From the NCBI GenBank assembly GCA_017311185.1, contig JAESUZ010002613.1:1178001-1242000 (forward strand): 64,000 nucleotides of DNA, in the 5' to 3' direction. The translations under genes and the position numbers were made by a program. Positions within the stretch are counted from its first letter, which is position 1; every line of letters begins with the position of its first letter. This DNA comes from Proteles cristata cristata. Its lineage: Eukaryota; Chordata; Mammalia; Carnivora; Hyaenidae. The notes under the pieces are model-generated. The model searched no databases and was not told the origin of the DNA. It was given only the letters and a program-made list of their open reading frames with translations. Below, one piece after another: positions 1-10,953 of this stretch.

Positions 1-480
1 TACGGATTTATTATTACAAAACTTTATTTCTTGATAGACACATAAATACATACACAAATTCTGGGGTCCAATGTGAGGTTGTTTATATGTTTGGATGGGA
101 AATTACTTGGAGAAATTCCATTCTTGGGACTCTACTCTATTAATATTATTTGCTAGCTAAGGCCATTCTGTATGACAGAATGTTCTCCGTCAGCATCTGC
201 AAAGATCTACTTCTCCTTGATAAAATTATTTTAGCATTTTCTTTTGTAAATGATGTGAACATTCAGGGAAAACAATGCTTTCTTTAATTTCCAGAGTATT
301 CTAAATGTTGCTAATTGTCTAATCAGGCAATTAAAGTCTCACCGAGGTTCTCTGTACATAAGTGAATGTAGGTTATCAAGGTATTTTAAAAATGATTCAC
401 TCTCTTAAACTTTCTTTTTATGATATAAGTTCAGAGATGAGTCTCTATGGTGCATAATCTTCCTTGAATTACAACTTTTA
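1..480. other. No gene seen
   Basis: AT-rich, apparently unique non-coding DNA. No repeat family, splice-flanked coding segment or RNA gene was recognised. Confidence 0.5.
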
Positions 481-489
481 ATGATAATA

Positions 490-700
490 AGTACTGCAAT
501 TATTGGACACATGTATGAGCCACATTATGTTCTAAGCTCTATACATACTCTTCATGCAAAGTCTATCGCAGTAGGTATTATTCACAGTTTATTGAAGAGG
601 AAACTGAGACTTCATATAACTACTTGATTTTACAACTACTTGATTTCCAATTCTCAGTCAAAATTTGAAGTGAGCTCTAAGCCCGAACGCATTGCTCTTA
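490..700 (-). repeat. MIR-like old SINE fragment
   Basis: Reading the minus strand gives the usual MIR ending. On the plus strand this appears as a stretch around 590-610 resembling 'gaggaaactgagac', preceded by a 'gtaggtattattcacag' type segment. It is strongly diverged and its ends are approximate. Confidence 0.5.
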
Positions 701-1095
701 ATGGCTACATAAGCATACCCGCAAAATGTATGATTGTGCTATATTTCTACAGTCATCATTTGCTGGTTTGCTCTTATACTGTTAGTTACAGTAGTAATGG
801 TTGCAGTTTATTGTCTCCTACTTGGTTGCCAAGTGAAATGTAAGAAATGTTCTTTGTCTAGAATTCCTTCTTTCTTCTCCCTACTCCATGCTCATGAACA
901 CATAGCTTATATATACATCATCTGATGTCAGGGACTGTGATTTATTCAAGTATTTTATATTCTGACAACACCCACCACAATAGGAGATCCATGGAGTGCC
1001 AATAAAGATGTTAACTCATGAGGTAGAGATCAAAGGCCTTTATGTTAACTACAGGTGTAATCTGAGTGCACAATCACCCTGGGCCTCCATTTCTT

Positions 1096-1665
1096 TTATA
1101 AAGTGAGGGTATAAATCAGAGCTCTGATGATAGGCAAAGTAATGGCCCCCAGAAGATGTCCATGCCTCACTTTCTGGAACTTGTGAAAATGGTTACAAGG
1201 AAAGGGGAATTAAAGTTTCAGATGGAAATAATGTTGATAATTAGATGACCTTGAAATAGGGGGATTATCCTGGATTATCTGGATGGGTCCAATGTAATGA
1301 TAAGGGTCCTTTTAAGTGGAAAATGGAATGGAGGCAGAAGAGGTTTGGAGGGAGATGTAACTAGGAAGGAAGGTCAGAAGGTTGCAGTGTGAGAAGGACT
1401 GGATCTTCCATTGCTGGCTTGAATTGATGTAAGGAGGAAGCCACAAACCAACAAATGCCGGTAGCATCCAGAAGGAAGCAGGAGAAGGCAAGGGCAGATT
1501 CTCCCCTTGAACCTCCAGAAGGAATGTGGCTCTAGCAACACCTTGATATTAGTCCAGTGAGACCCATGTTGGACCTACAGAACTCTAAGATCATACTTTT
1601 TTTTTTTTTGCTTTAAACCACCTTGATTATGGTAATTTAGTATAGCACCACTATGAAACTAATAT
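1096..1665 (+). repeat. MLT1-type MaLR LTR
   Basis: The sequence follows the MaLR solo-LTR pattern: 'aatggcccccagaagatgtcc' near the start, 'ttatcctggattatctgga' and 'ctcc..gaacctccagaaggaa' in the middle, and a 'ggtaatttag..gaaactaata' ending. A poly-T stretch near 1597-1610 interrupts the tail. This is an old endogenous LTR with no coding capacity. Confidence 0.7.
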
Positions 1666-2240
1666 AGCTCATAAATTATAACCTTAAATTCTAACCATAA
1701 GTATGTTTTATGCCTTTTCAATTTGGTCACTGAACTGCCACTGTTTGACATACATTCCACATGGAGCCCCGTGAGAACATGACTTAAATAAGTACAAATT
1801 TACTCTAATACTAGATAAAGAGTTTAAATGGGTGTCTTTTTTTGATGAAGATATTACAACTTTTTAAAGGCTTATTTTAAAAACAGAACAAATACAATTT
1901 ATACAAATTAAAATTATAGGCTTTGAAAAAAGAGAATATCTCTTTCTATTTCAATCAATATCCTGGACTGAGTATTCTGAAAAATCCTTCTTCTGAAATC
2001 CTTAGAATCTTTCCTTATTAATTATATGGTTAATTGTTCACATTTCCTTCAAGTAATTCTAGAGTTTTAATTTAACTTTCCATCTACGTGTGATTGATTC
2101 AATTTTGTTTTGGTGTACTGTAAGTGCTTCACTAGTTATTTCAATATGACTTATTGAATAATGTGTGCTTTTTAACTTATTTCAAAATACAACTTTATCT
2201 TAGTATATAATTTACCTATTACTTTCACTTTTTTGAATTT
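1666..2240. other. AT-rich stretch, no gene seen
   Basis: Low-complexity-leaning AT-rich sequence between an LTR and a SINE. No open frame worth reporting and no recognisable family. Confidence 0.45.
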
Positions 2241-2242
2241 TT

Positions 2243-2450
2243 AAAATTATTTTTTAATATCTATTTATTTTGAGAAAGAGAGAAGGCACAAGAGGGAAGG
2301 GGCAGAGAGAGGAGGGGAGAGAGAATCCCAAGCAGACTCCATGCTCAGTGCAGAGCCTGACATGGGGCTCAGTCCAACAATGATGAGACCATGACCTGAG
2401 CCAAAATCATGAGTCAGTCACTTAATCAACTGAGCTACCCAGGCACCCCC
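2243..2450 (-). repeat. Carnivore tRNA-derived SINE (diverged)
   Basis: Antisense copy: T-rich tail at the left, GA-rich middle, head 'gagctacccaggcaccccc' at the right. It is diverged from the young copies in this window. Confidence 0.85.
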
Positions 2451-2589
2451 AAATTCTTAAAATTATGTTCCTTTGTTATCTCTTTATATTCCCACACAAC
2501 TCCCATAACATTCTAATTATTTTAGTTTTCAAATACACCAAACTTGTTAAGTAGTAAATCAGTTTTACTCATTCAGTTTGAACAAAGCA

Positions 2590-2975
2590 AACAGTAATTA
2601 ACAAATCAACAGTAAAGTTATAGGATACAAAATCAAAATACAAAAATCAGTCACATTTCTAGACACTAATAATGAGCTGCCTGACAGGGAAGTTAAGAAA
2701 ACAATCCCATTTACGATAGCATGGAAAAGAGTAAAATGCATAGCCATACAGTTAACCAGAGAGGTGAAAGACCTGTGCACTGAAATCTATGTGACATAAT
2801 GAAAGAAACTGAAGATGCAAATAAATGGAAAGATATCTCATGTTCATAGATTGTGAGAATATTGTTAACATGTTCATACCACTTAGAGCAGATTCAATGC
2901 AATCCCTATCAAAGTGCCAATGGGATTTTTCACAGAATAGAAAAAACAACCTTAAAATTTGTGTGGAACCATGAA
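2590..2975 (+). repeat. L1 ORF2 3' fragment (old)
   Basis: A decayed sense L1 segment from near the end of ORF2. Recognisable pieces include 'acaatcccatttacgatagc', 'gaaagacctgtgcactgaaa' and 'tcaatgcaatccctatcaaa'. Frames are broken by many substitutions and indels. Confidence 0.75.
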
Positions 2976-2979
2976 AAAA

Positions 2980-3042
2980 TCTGCCTTTCTAACAAGCACC
3001 TTGGTGATGCTGATGTAGATGCTGGTCCAGGGACGTGGCTTT
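2980..3042 (-). mobile_element. MER5A-like hAT DNA transposon fragment
   Basis: The minus strand resembles the MER5A segment with 'ggaccagca..catcagcatcacc' and 'cttgttagaaa'. Only a short piece survives, directly next to the L1 fragment. Confidence 0.5.
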
Positions 3043-3139
3043 TCTTTACAAAAAGCCTATTCAGTTGATTTGGTGCACATATTTACTACAGAAGAAAGGT
3101 ACATTCTGAGTTTTGTATGCCATAAAATTTCTGATTAAA

Positions 3140-3328
3140 CTATTTCACTGACTTGTACCCCCAGCAACAAGAGCTGGCAAAACAAGGAGTTGTGTCTGTT
3201 TGGGAAATTGAAAAGCACTGAAAGACACCCACTCTTTGCCAGGTAAAACAAAGGACACACAGTGAAATCTGAATTTCAGATAAATAACGACTAATTTTCT
3301 TAGTATAACTATGTCCTAAATATTGCAT
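3140..3328 (-). other. Cys-rich reading frame of unknown nature
   Basis: A minus-strand frame of about 62 codons ends in a Cys-rich stretch spaced C-x10-C-x10-C-x4-CC. That spacing equals a beta-defensin core lacking its second cysteine. I see no similarity to DEFB109, DEFB130, DEFB131, DEFB134, DEFB135 or DEFB136 outside the cysteines. There is no signal exon upstream and no convincing splice acceptor. It is most probably chance, and is recorded only because it lies in a defensin locus. Confidence 0.12.
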
Positions 3329-3410
3329 AAGACATATATAGTATAATTTTTATACTAAAAATTACTTATTGATCATCTAACATCCATTTTAACTGGGCGT
3401 CCTACATTCT

Positions 3411-3633
3411 TTTTTTTTTTAATATTTTTTTTTATTTATTTCTAGGAGAGAGAGAGAGAGACAGTGTGAGCAGGGGAGGGTCAGAGAGAGAGGGAGTCAC
3501 AGACTGAAACAGGCTCCAGGCTCTGAGCTGGCAGTCAGCACAGAGCCCGACGCGGGGCCCGAACCCACGAACCGCGAGATCATGACCTAAGCGAAAGTCG
3601 GACGCTTAACCGACTAAGCCACCCAGGCACCCC
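3411..3633 (-). repeat. Carnivore SINE, young subfamily
   Basis: Antisense full-length copy with the young-subfamily head (plus strand reads 'cgactaagccacccaggca') and the 'gctggcagtcagc' variant. It is flanked by a 16 bp target duplication GGCRTCCTACATTCTT at 3396-3411 and 3635-3650, with one mismatch. Confidence 0.95.
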
Positions 3634-3650
3634 AGGCATCCTACATTCTT

Positions 3651-4618
3651 ATGTGCTAGATCTGAAGATCCTATCTTTTCCCCACCCCAAACCCCCCCTC
3701 CTGGACACCTAAGATGCCAAGTTGGGTTATGAGCTTGGGTACCATTCATGCAGAGGGACATCATCAGAGGCGACTAATCAGTTTCCTCAGAACAGGCACT
3801 GAGATTAGTAGTGATGGGCCACCTGATTCCTTAGGCCTCCACGCGGTGTGATCCCAGCCTTCAGGCTTTTCTTAGAATAACTGAGCAACTCTGAGGAAGG
3901 GAAGCAAGGATTAGGGCGGGGTGTAGGCAGTGATGAGTGGGAAGGTTACTGAGGGTGAGGCTGAGGAATTTGGAACTAGAAGGGAAAGTAAAGAGTAACA
4001 GCCGTGAAGGAAGACTATGACAGACTTCAGAGTATAACCTCTTGTCAGCCCTTGGCAATGTTAAAATATTCATCTGTTCCTTATTAGGCAGCGTTCCCCC
4101 TTAAGACTGGGAATGAAAAGCGAATTCTCCCATTAGCACTTGAGTGTTTCAGGCTTGGTGATTTTTATTGCAACTTAATCTTTGCCCAGGCTTTGAGGAT
4201 TGTTTCTCTTTTCTTTAATTACTATACACAGTTTCTACTTGGTGTCAGTGCTCTGGAGATACAGAGATGAGTTCATGGAACTTCTCTCCCCTGAAGGAGG
4301 GTGGAATCAGAACTGCCTACTTCACTGTGAAAATGGCAGCTCACCCACTTCCAAGCTACCCTCTGGGCCATTTTAATCCCATTCGTTAGCTTATGACTCC
4401 TACATTCTGATGCTCAAGGGTTTTGGAAAACAGGGAAAACCTTTTTATCTGTAGTTTAACAGTCTTCCTGCTTATGCCTCCGCGCTCCCCCACCCAACAA
4501 CAGCAAACTGCTCAGTTAATCCCAAGTTCCTCAGGTTCCATAGAATAAATATACTAAAATTGGGATCTGTGACTCCTTCACAGTTCGGATGGATTATATT
4601 TGTTTAAAACAAAAAATC
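3651..4618. other. No gene seen
   Basis: Unique-looking non-coding DNA. A minus-strand 70-codon frame near 3861-4073 has no recognisable motif. An old interspersed-repeat piece may lie near 4210-4290. Confidence 0.45.
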
Positions 4619-4619
4619 A

Positions 4620-4840
4620 GGGCGCCTGGGTGGCTTAGTCGGTTAAGCGTCCGACTTTCGCTTAGGTCATGATCTCGCGGTTCGTGGGTTCGAGCCCCGC
4701 GTCGGGCTCTGTGCTGACTGCCAGCTCGGAGCCTGGAGCCTGTTTCAGTCTGTGACTCCCTCTCTCTCTGACCCTCCCCTGCTCACGCTGTCTCTCTCTC
4801 TCTCTGCTAGAAATAAATAAAATGTTTTAAAAAAAAAAAT
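4620..4840 (+). repeat. Carnivore SINE, young subfamily
   Basis: Full-length sense copy with 'ggcttagtcggttaagcgtc', intact A-box and B-box-like 'gttcgagcc', then 'ctgactgccagctc' and an A-rich tail. The flanks share a short A-rich 'aaaaaatca' duplication. Confidence 0.95.
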
Positions 4841-4854
4841 CAAGCAATTTAAGA

Positions 4855-5012
4855 GTGCCAGGGTGGCTCCGTCGGTTGAGCATCTGACTCTTGATTTCAT
4901 CTCAGGTCATGATCCCAGGGTCGTAGGATTGAGCTCCTTGTTGGGCTCTGTGCTGATTGTCGAGCCTGCTTGAGATTCTCTCTATCCCTCTCTTTCAAAA
5001 AGAAAAAAACGT
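4855..5012 (+). repeat. Carnivore SINE, older short copy
   Basis: Sense copy starting 'gtgccagggtggctccgtcg', diverged and with a shortened CT-rich region, ending in an A-rich tail. Confidence 0.85.
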
Positions 5013-5035
5013 TTCTTCTTAAATCAAGGAATATA

Positions 5036-5248
5036 GGGGTGCCTGGGTGGCTCAGTCAGTTGGGCATCCTACTTTGGCTCAGGTCATGATCTCATGGTTC
5101 GTATATTCGAGCCCTGTGCGGGGTCTGTACTGACAGCTCAGAGCCTGGAGCCTGTTTCAGATTCCGTATCTCCCTCTCTCTCTGACCCTCCCCTACTCAT
5201 GCTCTCTCTCTCTCAGAAATAAATAAGACCTTTAAAAAATTTTTTTAA
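5036..5248 (+). repeat. Carnivore SINE
   Basis: Sense copy with a perfect 15 bp target-site duplication, AAATCAAGGAATATA, at 5021-5035 and 5251-5265. It is the third SINE in a head-to-tail run of three between 4620 and 5250. Confidence 0.95.
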
Positions 5249-5265
5249 TAAATCAAGGAATATAA

Positions 5266-5690
5266 ATGGATGTGTCTTAGGGAATATTTTGGGCACTTAG
5301 TGATGTGTCTTGGAATAATGAAAGAAATCCTGCTATACTAAAACAAACAAACAAACACCCTAAGATGTGATTTTCTTTTTACCCTTTCTCAGAGGTAGTA
5401 GTTTATCTATTAAATGATCATGATGTCTCAGGAAACAAAACATATCAAACATGTTGCTCTCTAGGAGCTTAAGGGTTTCAAGTGAAATGTTGGGATGTTG
5501 CAACTTAATTATACTTTATCTCACCAAACATTGTATTAGCAACTAGGTGATGGTCTTCTGGCTAAAGCTGTTAGAGAAAGCTTATTGAATTCCTAGAGGA
5601 AAACTTAAGATACATAGTGCATGATCTCCACTGCACAGAAGCCCGTGGAGATTAGGAAGCCAAGTGTCTTGTCTGAGTCACACTTTGAGC
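5266..5690. other. No gene seen
   Basis: AT-rich spacer including a short (AAAC)n run near 5340-5357. No coding or RNA signal. Confidence 0.45.
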
Positions 5691-5754
5691 CCTGACTGCC
5701 TTCTCTGACCCATCTCCAGTCTCGGATATCAGTGGCATTTCCACTCCTGAGTCA

Positions 5755-5970
5755 GGGTAGTGGTCTTTAGGAAACTGGATTTGAAGCCCAGTATGGCCAC
5801 TTAGCTCTACAACCTTGGGGAAGACACTTATTCTCTGCCTCTGTTGTCCCATCTGTGAAATGAGCATAGTATCTACCACATAGGGAGGAAGGAAAAAAGA
5901 AAAAGTTAAATCATAGAAAGCACTTAGAACACAGCCTTCCATACAGTAGATTTTCTGTCATAGTTAGCTG
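5755..5970 (+). repeat. MIR fragment
   Basis: Sense MIR core: 'ggatttgaagccc', 'cacttagctctacaaccttg', 'cccatctgtgaaatgagca'. Strongly diverged. Confidence 0.65.
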
Positions 5971-6274
5971 GAATTATTCATCTCATCCTTTGTTTATTAT
6001 GTTTTTTTCCGTAACCTGTTTGCCCCGCCAGTGATTTCAGATGGTTTTCAATAAAATTATAGATGCATTGGACTAAGAAACAGTTCAAATAGAAACAGGG
6101 TGAGGATTCTTTTCCAGTCAGGGGTCCTGGGAAGAGCTCATTTGATTTTCACTAGAAGCGTTCTCAGGAGACTGAGTGTGAGCATGGGAAGAGCAACATG
6201 ATTCTCATTTACCCTTCAAATCCATCTGTCTACAAAGTACGGTAAATATTTTTGAAACTTCCTATTTCTTTAAA

Positions 6275-6515
6275 AAATACTTTTCTAATGTTTATTTATT
6301 CTTGAGAGGGAGAGAGAGAGCGCGTGCAAGAGAGGCCACACGAGCACACACACAAGTAGGGGAGAGACACAGAGAGAGGGAGACAGAATCTGAGGCAGGC
6401 TCCAGGCTCCGAGCTGTCAGCACAGAGCCCAACTGGGGGATCCAACCCATGAACCACAAGACTGTGACCTGAGCCAAAGTCAGACGCTTAACCAAATGAG
6501 CCACCCAGGTGTCCC
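6275..6515 (-). repeat. Carnivore SINE
   Basis: Antisense copy ending 'gagccacccaggtgtccc'. It is flanked by a duplication of about 18 bp, GAAAMTTCCTATTTCTTT, near 6254 and 6517, with one mismatch. Confidence 0.93.
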
Positions 6516-6984
6516 TGAAAATTCCTATTTCTTTTAATACTGTAAGAAAATGATTGCCTTTAATAGGGCTCCTAAATAATGAGTTAGCATATAAAAATAC
6601 TTTCATCCAGTCTGAGAAGCTCATGAAACCATGGGAAAAATCTAAGCCTTTGTTTTTCTTTAGTATTTTGACTAAATATGATTGGTGCATATGTGTTTAT
6701 GACAGAGTGGCACAGCTGTTGGAGGTAAAGTTAACAATTACATTTTTTCCTCTCTTTTTATTGCTTGTTTTTGAATCTTGACCTAGAGACTATGGCTTAG
6801 AAATTATTGTTTTGGGCTGCTTCACATAATATGGACATCATGCTAATGGTTTCTAATAACTGAGTCATGAAGCTGTAGCAAGAACTTGGGGTTGTCAGTT
6901 TACTATATTTATTGATGTTAAATTATATACATTATTAGAATTTAAAATACCTATTTCTAATTTATTTTCATTATTTTATTCTAG
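6516..6984. other. No gene seen
   Basis: AT-rich spacer. Apparent short frames have no motif and no splice or signal context. Confidence 0.4.
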
Positions 6985-6996
6985 GTGGTCACGTTT

Positions 6997-7195
6997 TTTT
7001 TAAGTTTATTTATTTATTTTGAGAGCGAGAGAGAGAGTGCAGAGGGAGCAGAGAGTAAGAGAGAAGGGGAGAGAATCCCAGGCAGGCTTCACACTGTCAC
7101 TCTGATGCAGGGCTCGATCCCATGAACCATGACACCATGACCTGAGGCGAAACCAAGAGTTGGACACTCAACTGATTGAGCCACCCAGGAGCCCC
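6997..7195 (-). repeat. Carnivore SINE
   Basis: Antisense copy ending 'gagccacccaggagcccc'. The flanks share a 'ggtggtcasgtt'-like duplication at about 6984 and 7198. Confidence 0.9.
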
Positions 7196-7656
7196 ATGGT
7201 GGTCAGTTTTGAATGACATTAAGAGTTAGTTTTATGGGAAAAGGAAACTAGAAGTATCTTACTCAGTTTTATGTTTAAATCTCTCAATTCCATTAGCAGT
7301 CTGAACCTTATTTTCCATATTATTAGGGACTTCCAATTCTTTTATGAAATGCTATGTATTCCAAAACAGCTACAACTTTGAGCTGTCTTGGAAACTCAAA
7401 ATTGTCAAAAATGGAAAAGGTCTGGAAGCCACAAGATGTCATTGCTTGTCCTTTCTTGAGAGCAGGAACTGTGACTGGCTGGGTTCCGCAGAGCCTCCTG
7501 GAAGGAGGGACAGAGTCGATTTGCTGAGCCCAGCAGAGCAGACAGGCTGCCTCATTCCCACGGCCTCACGGCCCCTATTCTTCCTCTGACACGGTCCCCA
7601 AGTTGTGTGCCCATTCGGGATTTAATGAGCGTAGGAATTTAAAGTCATACACTCTC
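7196..7656. other. No gene seen
   Basis: Mixed-composition unique DNA, with a locally GC-richer part at 7440-7610. The 81-codon frame starting at 7344 has no recognisable features. Confidence 0.4.
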
Positions 7657-7875
7657 GGGGCACCTGGCTGGCTCAGTCCGTTGAGCATTCGTCTTTGACT
7701 CAGGTCATGAAATCATGGTTCATGAGTTCAAGCCCCATATGAGGTTCTCTGCTGTCAGTGCAATGCCTGACTCAGGTCCTCTGTCCGCCCCCTGTAGTCC
7801 CCCTCCCCCGCTTGTGCGTCCGTGCTCACTCTCTCACAGACACACAAAGATAAAAATAAACGTTAAAAAAATAAG
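7657..7875 (+). repeat. Carnivore SINE
   Basis: Sense copy starting 'ggggcacctggctggctcag', with an A-rich 'aaaaataaacgttaaaa' tail. Confidence 0.9.
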
Positions 7876-8262
7876 TGTGTTTCTTCTGTGGGAAACTGTG
7901 TCATACTTTAAAGTTCTTACAATTAAGTTTTTCTTGAAAATGTAATAAAATGACAGAGTGTCAATTAAATGTAAGTTAAGAGGAACAGATTGGTTTGAAT
8001 TATTCAAATCTAGTAGAGCCTACATTATCCAGATTTGTTCTTTATTGAATCCTTGTTTGGTTTTGAGTACATTTGATGTGTAAGGGAAAGAAAGAGATTA
8101 TACAAACCAAACAGAAATGAAAAATTCATTTCAAAGTGCCATTTCTTGAGCAATGTTGGTGGTATAGTGGCGAGCATAGCTGTCTTCCAAAATGCCATTT
8201 CTAGAGATTGGTATAAAAAACCAGCTTGTCTTTTCAACTTTTGACATTTATCTGTAGTCCCC

Positions 8263-8350
8263 TGCTTGGGCTTCTCTCTCTCTCCCTCTCTCTACTTCTG
8301 TCCCATTCATGCACACTCTCTCTTTCTTTCTCTCAAATAAATAAAGCAAA
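8263..8350 (+). repeat. Carnivore SINE, 3' part only
   Basis: Only the CT-rich region and the 'caaataaataaagcaaaaaaa' tail are present. The tRNA-like head is missing, so this is a 5'-truncated or decayed copy. Confidence 0.7.
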
Positions 8351-8554
8351 AAAAGATTGTGCATTCAGTTAAAATGCCAAAACTCAGGCCATTATCCTCT
8401 GTTAACAAAGAAAATAGAACATCAGTACCTATATTATAATATATATATTATAATTCCATGGCAAACATTTTTAATCTTACATTTGCCAAGTGTTAGCTTT
8501 ATTAAATATGTACAAATCAGCTATTCCCAAATCATATTACATGCAGAAGTAGTG

Positions 8555-9025
8555 TTATAGATGGAATCTTTCCAAAATTCATATGTGAAGGTGCTTACCT
8601 CCAATACTTAAGAATGTGACTTTATTTGGAAATAGGGTCATTGCAGCTGTAATTAGTTAACTGAGGTCACAGGGAGAGCGGGGTGGGGGGGCAGGGAGGA
8701 AGGAAGCTGCCTAATCCAGTATGACCAACATACTTCTAAAGAGAGGAAGTTTGCGCGCATGCACGCGCACGCACACACACACACACACACACCACCTGAT
8801 AACAGGAAGGCAAAGATGGTGTGATGCTTCCCCAAGGCAAGATCACCAGCGATGCCAGCAAACCTCCCAGAGCTGGGAGAGAAACCTAGAACACATTTTC
8901 CCTCTTGGCCTCAGAAGGAAGTGGCCCTGCAGACACCTTGATCTTGGACTTCAAGTCTCCAGAACTGGAAGGCGGTACAGTTCTGTCGCTGAGGTCACCC
9001 AGTGGCCTTAGCAAAGAATACAACC
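8555..9025 (+). repeat. MLT1-type MaLR LTR carrying a CA microsatellite
   Basis: Starts 'tgttatagatggaatctttc'. It contains 'tgactttatttggaaatagg', 'caccttgatcttggacttc' and 'ctccagaactg', the usual MaLR LTR landmarks. A (CA)n expansion lies inside it. Confidence 0.7.
8757..8793. repeat. (CA)n microsatellite
   Basis: About 12 CA units preceded by alternating CGCACG purine-pyrimidine sequence, which favours Z-DNA. It is likely polymorphic. Confidence 0.9.
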
Positions 9026-9459
9026 AGTAACTTGGTGGTAACAGTTTAATTTCTTAGGGAAATCAAAAAAGGACAGTCTAGAGCCACTACTTCTTTTTTT
9101 TTTGAAACTTCTTTCTTGGCTTTCAGCACACTCTAGGGTTTTTCTCAGTTAACTGATTAACTAGTCTTTCTCTTCCTGGCCATCTCTACTGGGTCCGAAG
9201 GGATCTGTCAGTGCCCTGTCTTTAAAGACATGCTGTTTCCCATAGGCGAATCTCAGCATGGGCCTCACCGCAGTCACAGACTGTGTACGTGACCTACCTG
9301 ATCTTTCCCGTTGTGTGTCATTAGGCATCTGGAGCTAAAGTCACCTGACCTGGGGTTGCCGAGCTGCAGGCCAGTTTCACCCACGTCATCTCCATCGATG
9401 GATTGCTCTGGCCAAGGGACTTGAGAGTCAGCCTCGAGAGTTCTCACTTTCCTTACTTG

Positions 9460-9860
9460 GAAAATTTCGCTCCTCTAGCTGCAGAGTATATTATACATCC
9501 AGTCCATTTCCACCCCCGATGCACTGCTGTCAGCCTCTGTTGTCTCTCTGATTCAGCTCTTGTTCATCACCCTCAGCCTGTTCTTCACCCCATGCCAAGA
9601 GTGGTCTTCCCGGAGCACAGTGGGGTGAGGCGCGTGCTGCCGAAACCCCCCCTCACACTTCCTGTAACGGAATAAAATACCGAGCTCCGTGTTCCACAAA
9701 GCTTGATTTCCCTTTTCCTCTGCTGAGCTCTCTGTGGGAACTCAGCCCCTTCCCAGCTCTGTTCCAGCCGCATCAGCTTCTTTCAGTTGTTAAACGTGAA
9801 AGCACCCCAGGACCATTCACATTCTTCCCTAGACATTCGCACAGTGCAAGCCTTCCTGCC
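9460..9860 (+). repeat. L2 LINE 3' fragment (probable)
   Basis: A decayed sense segment resembling the L2 3' end: a CT-rich stretch with '..agagtggtcttcc..gagcaca', 'taaaatac..gagctcc', and later 'tcttccctagacattcgca'. Similarity is loose and the boundaries are approximate. Confidence 0.4.
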
Positions 9861-9956
9861 CTCCTGGGCTCTCTCATGCCAGCTTCTCAGACCCGCCCCC
9901 CCTTGCCAGGGCTGTAAGTAACACCCCTCCACTCATGTCCCCTCAAACTGTGTATG

Positions 9957-10078
9957 TGCATGTGAGCGTGTGTGTGTGTACATGTTGCGTATACATATAT
10001 CCGTGTGTATGTGTATATACGGGTATACATAAGAACACTTATATGTATATTATAATATATAATATATATATAATAGGC
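9957..10078. repeat. TG/TA simple repeat
   Basis: An interrupted (TG)n run passes into alternating TA/TATA sequence, with no coding content. Confidence 0.85.
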
Positions 10079-10159
10079 TTAGTTGGTCATTAGCTTAATG
10101 TCTTTCTCTCCCATAAGAATGCAAGAAAGTCCCACATAAGTAGAATATTGGTATTGTTT

Positions 10160-10375
10160 GGGGCACCTGGGTGGCTCAGTTGGTTAAGTGTCTGACTGCG
10201 GCTCAGGTCATGATTTCACGGTTCATGGGTTTGAGCCCCGCATTGGGCTCTGTGCTGACAGCTCAGATTCTGTGTCTCCCTCTTTCTCTTTGCCCCTTCC
10301 CTGCTCATGCTCTGTCTTTCTCTGTCTCTCAGAAGTAAACAAACATTAAAAATTTTTAATGAAAAATTAAAGAAA
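10160..10375 (+). repeat. Carnivore SINE
   Basis: Sense copy. A 14 bp duplication, ATTGGTAYTGTTTG, flanks it at 10147-10160 and 10390-10403, with one mismatch. Confidence 0.95.
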
Positions 10376-10728
10376 TTTTGAAAAAGAAAATTGGTACTGT
10401 TTGCTGCTGAATTTTCTCAGGGCCCAAAAAACTACTTTGAACCTGAGAGTTTTAAGAACTTTTTTTTTATGTCAAACAAACAAGCAAAAAAAACAAAAAA
10501 CAAAAAAACAAAGAAAGATATACAAAAGAGCCAGTATGTGGCTGGAAAATCCTAAAATATTTACTATCTGACCTTTTACAGAAACAGTTTTCCAGACTTG
10601 GCACCTATTAAGCATTCAACAATAATTTATTATAATAGTAATTTATTATATATATATATTTAATATATATAAGAATATATCAGAAATTTTGAGAAATCCT
10701 AAATTAGTTCTAATCTTCTAATAGGCTT

Positions 10729-10953
10729 GTTTTTTTTAGTGTTTATTTTTATTTGACAGAGAGAGAGTGATAGAGTGTAGAATGCGAGCTGGGGAGGGGC
10801 AGAGAGAGAGGGGGGCGGAGACAGAATTGGAAGCAGGCTCCAGGCTCTGATCTGTCAGCACAGAGCCCAGCATGGGGTTTAAACACATGAATCATGAGAT
10901 CATGACCTGAGCCAAAGTTGAATCCCTAACTGACTGAACCACCCAGGAGCCCC
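10729..10953 (-). repeat. Carnivore SINE
   Basis: Antisense copy ending 'gaaccacccaggagcccc'. Approximate duplications of 'ctaatagkctkgtttt' type flank it. AT-rich simple sequence lies just upstream at 10620-10680. Confidence 0.9.

Noticed and set aside
4620..4700. tRNA-like sequences in SINE heads that could be read as tRNA genes
   Set aside because: They are SINE heads with A/B-box remnants followed by a CT-rich region and A tail. None forms an independent mature tRNA with a proper 3' acceptor arm.
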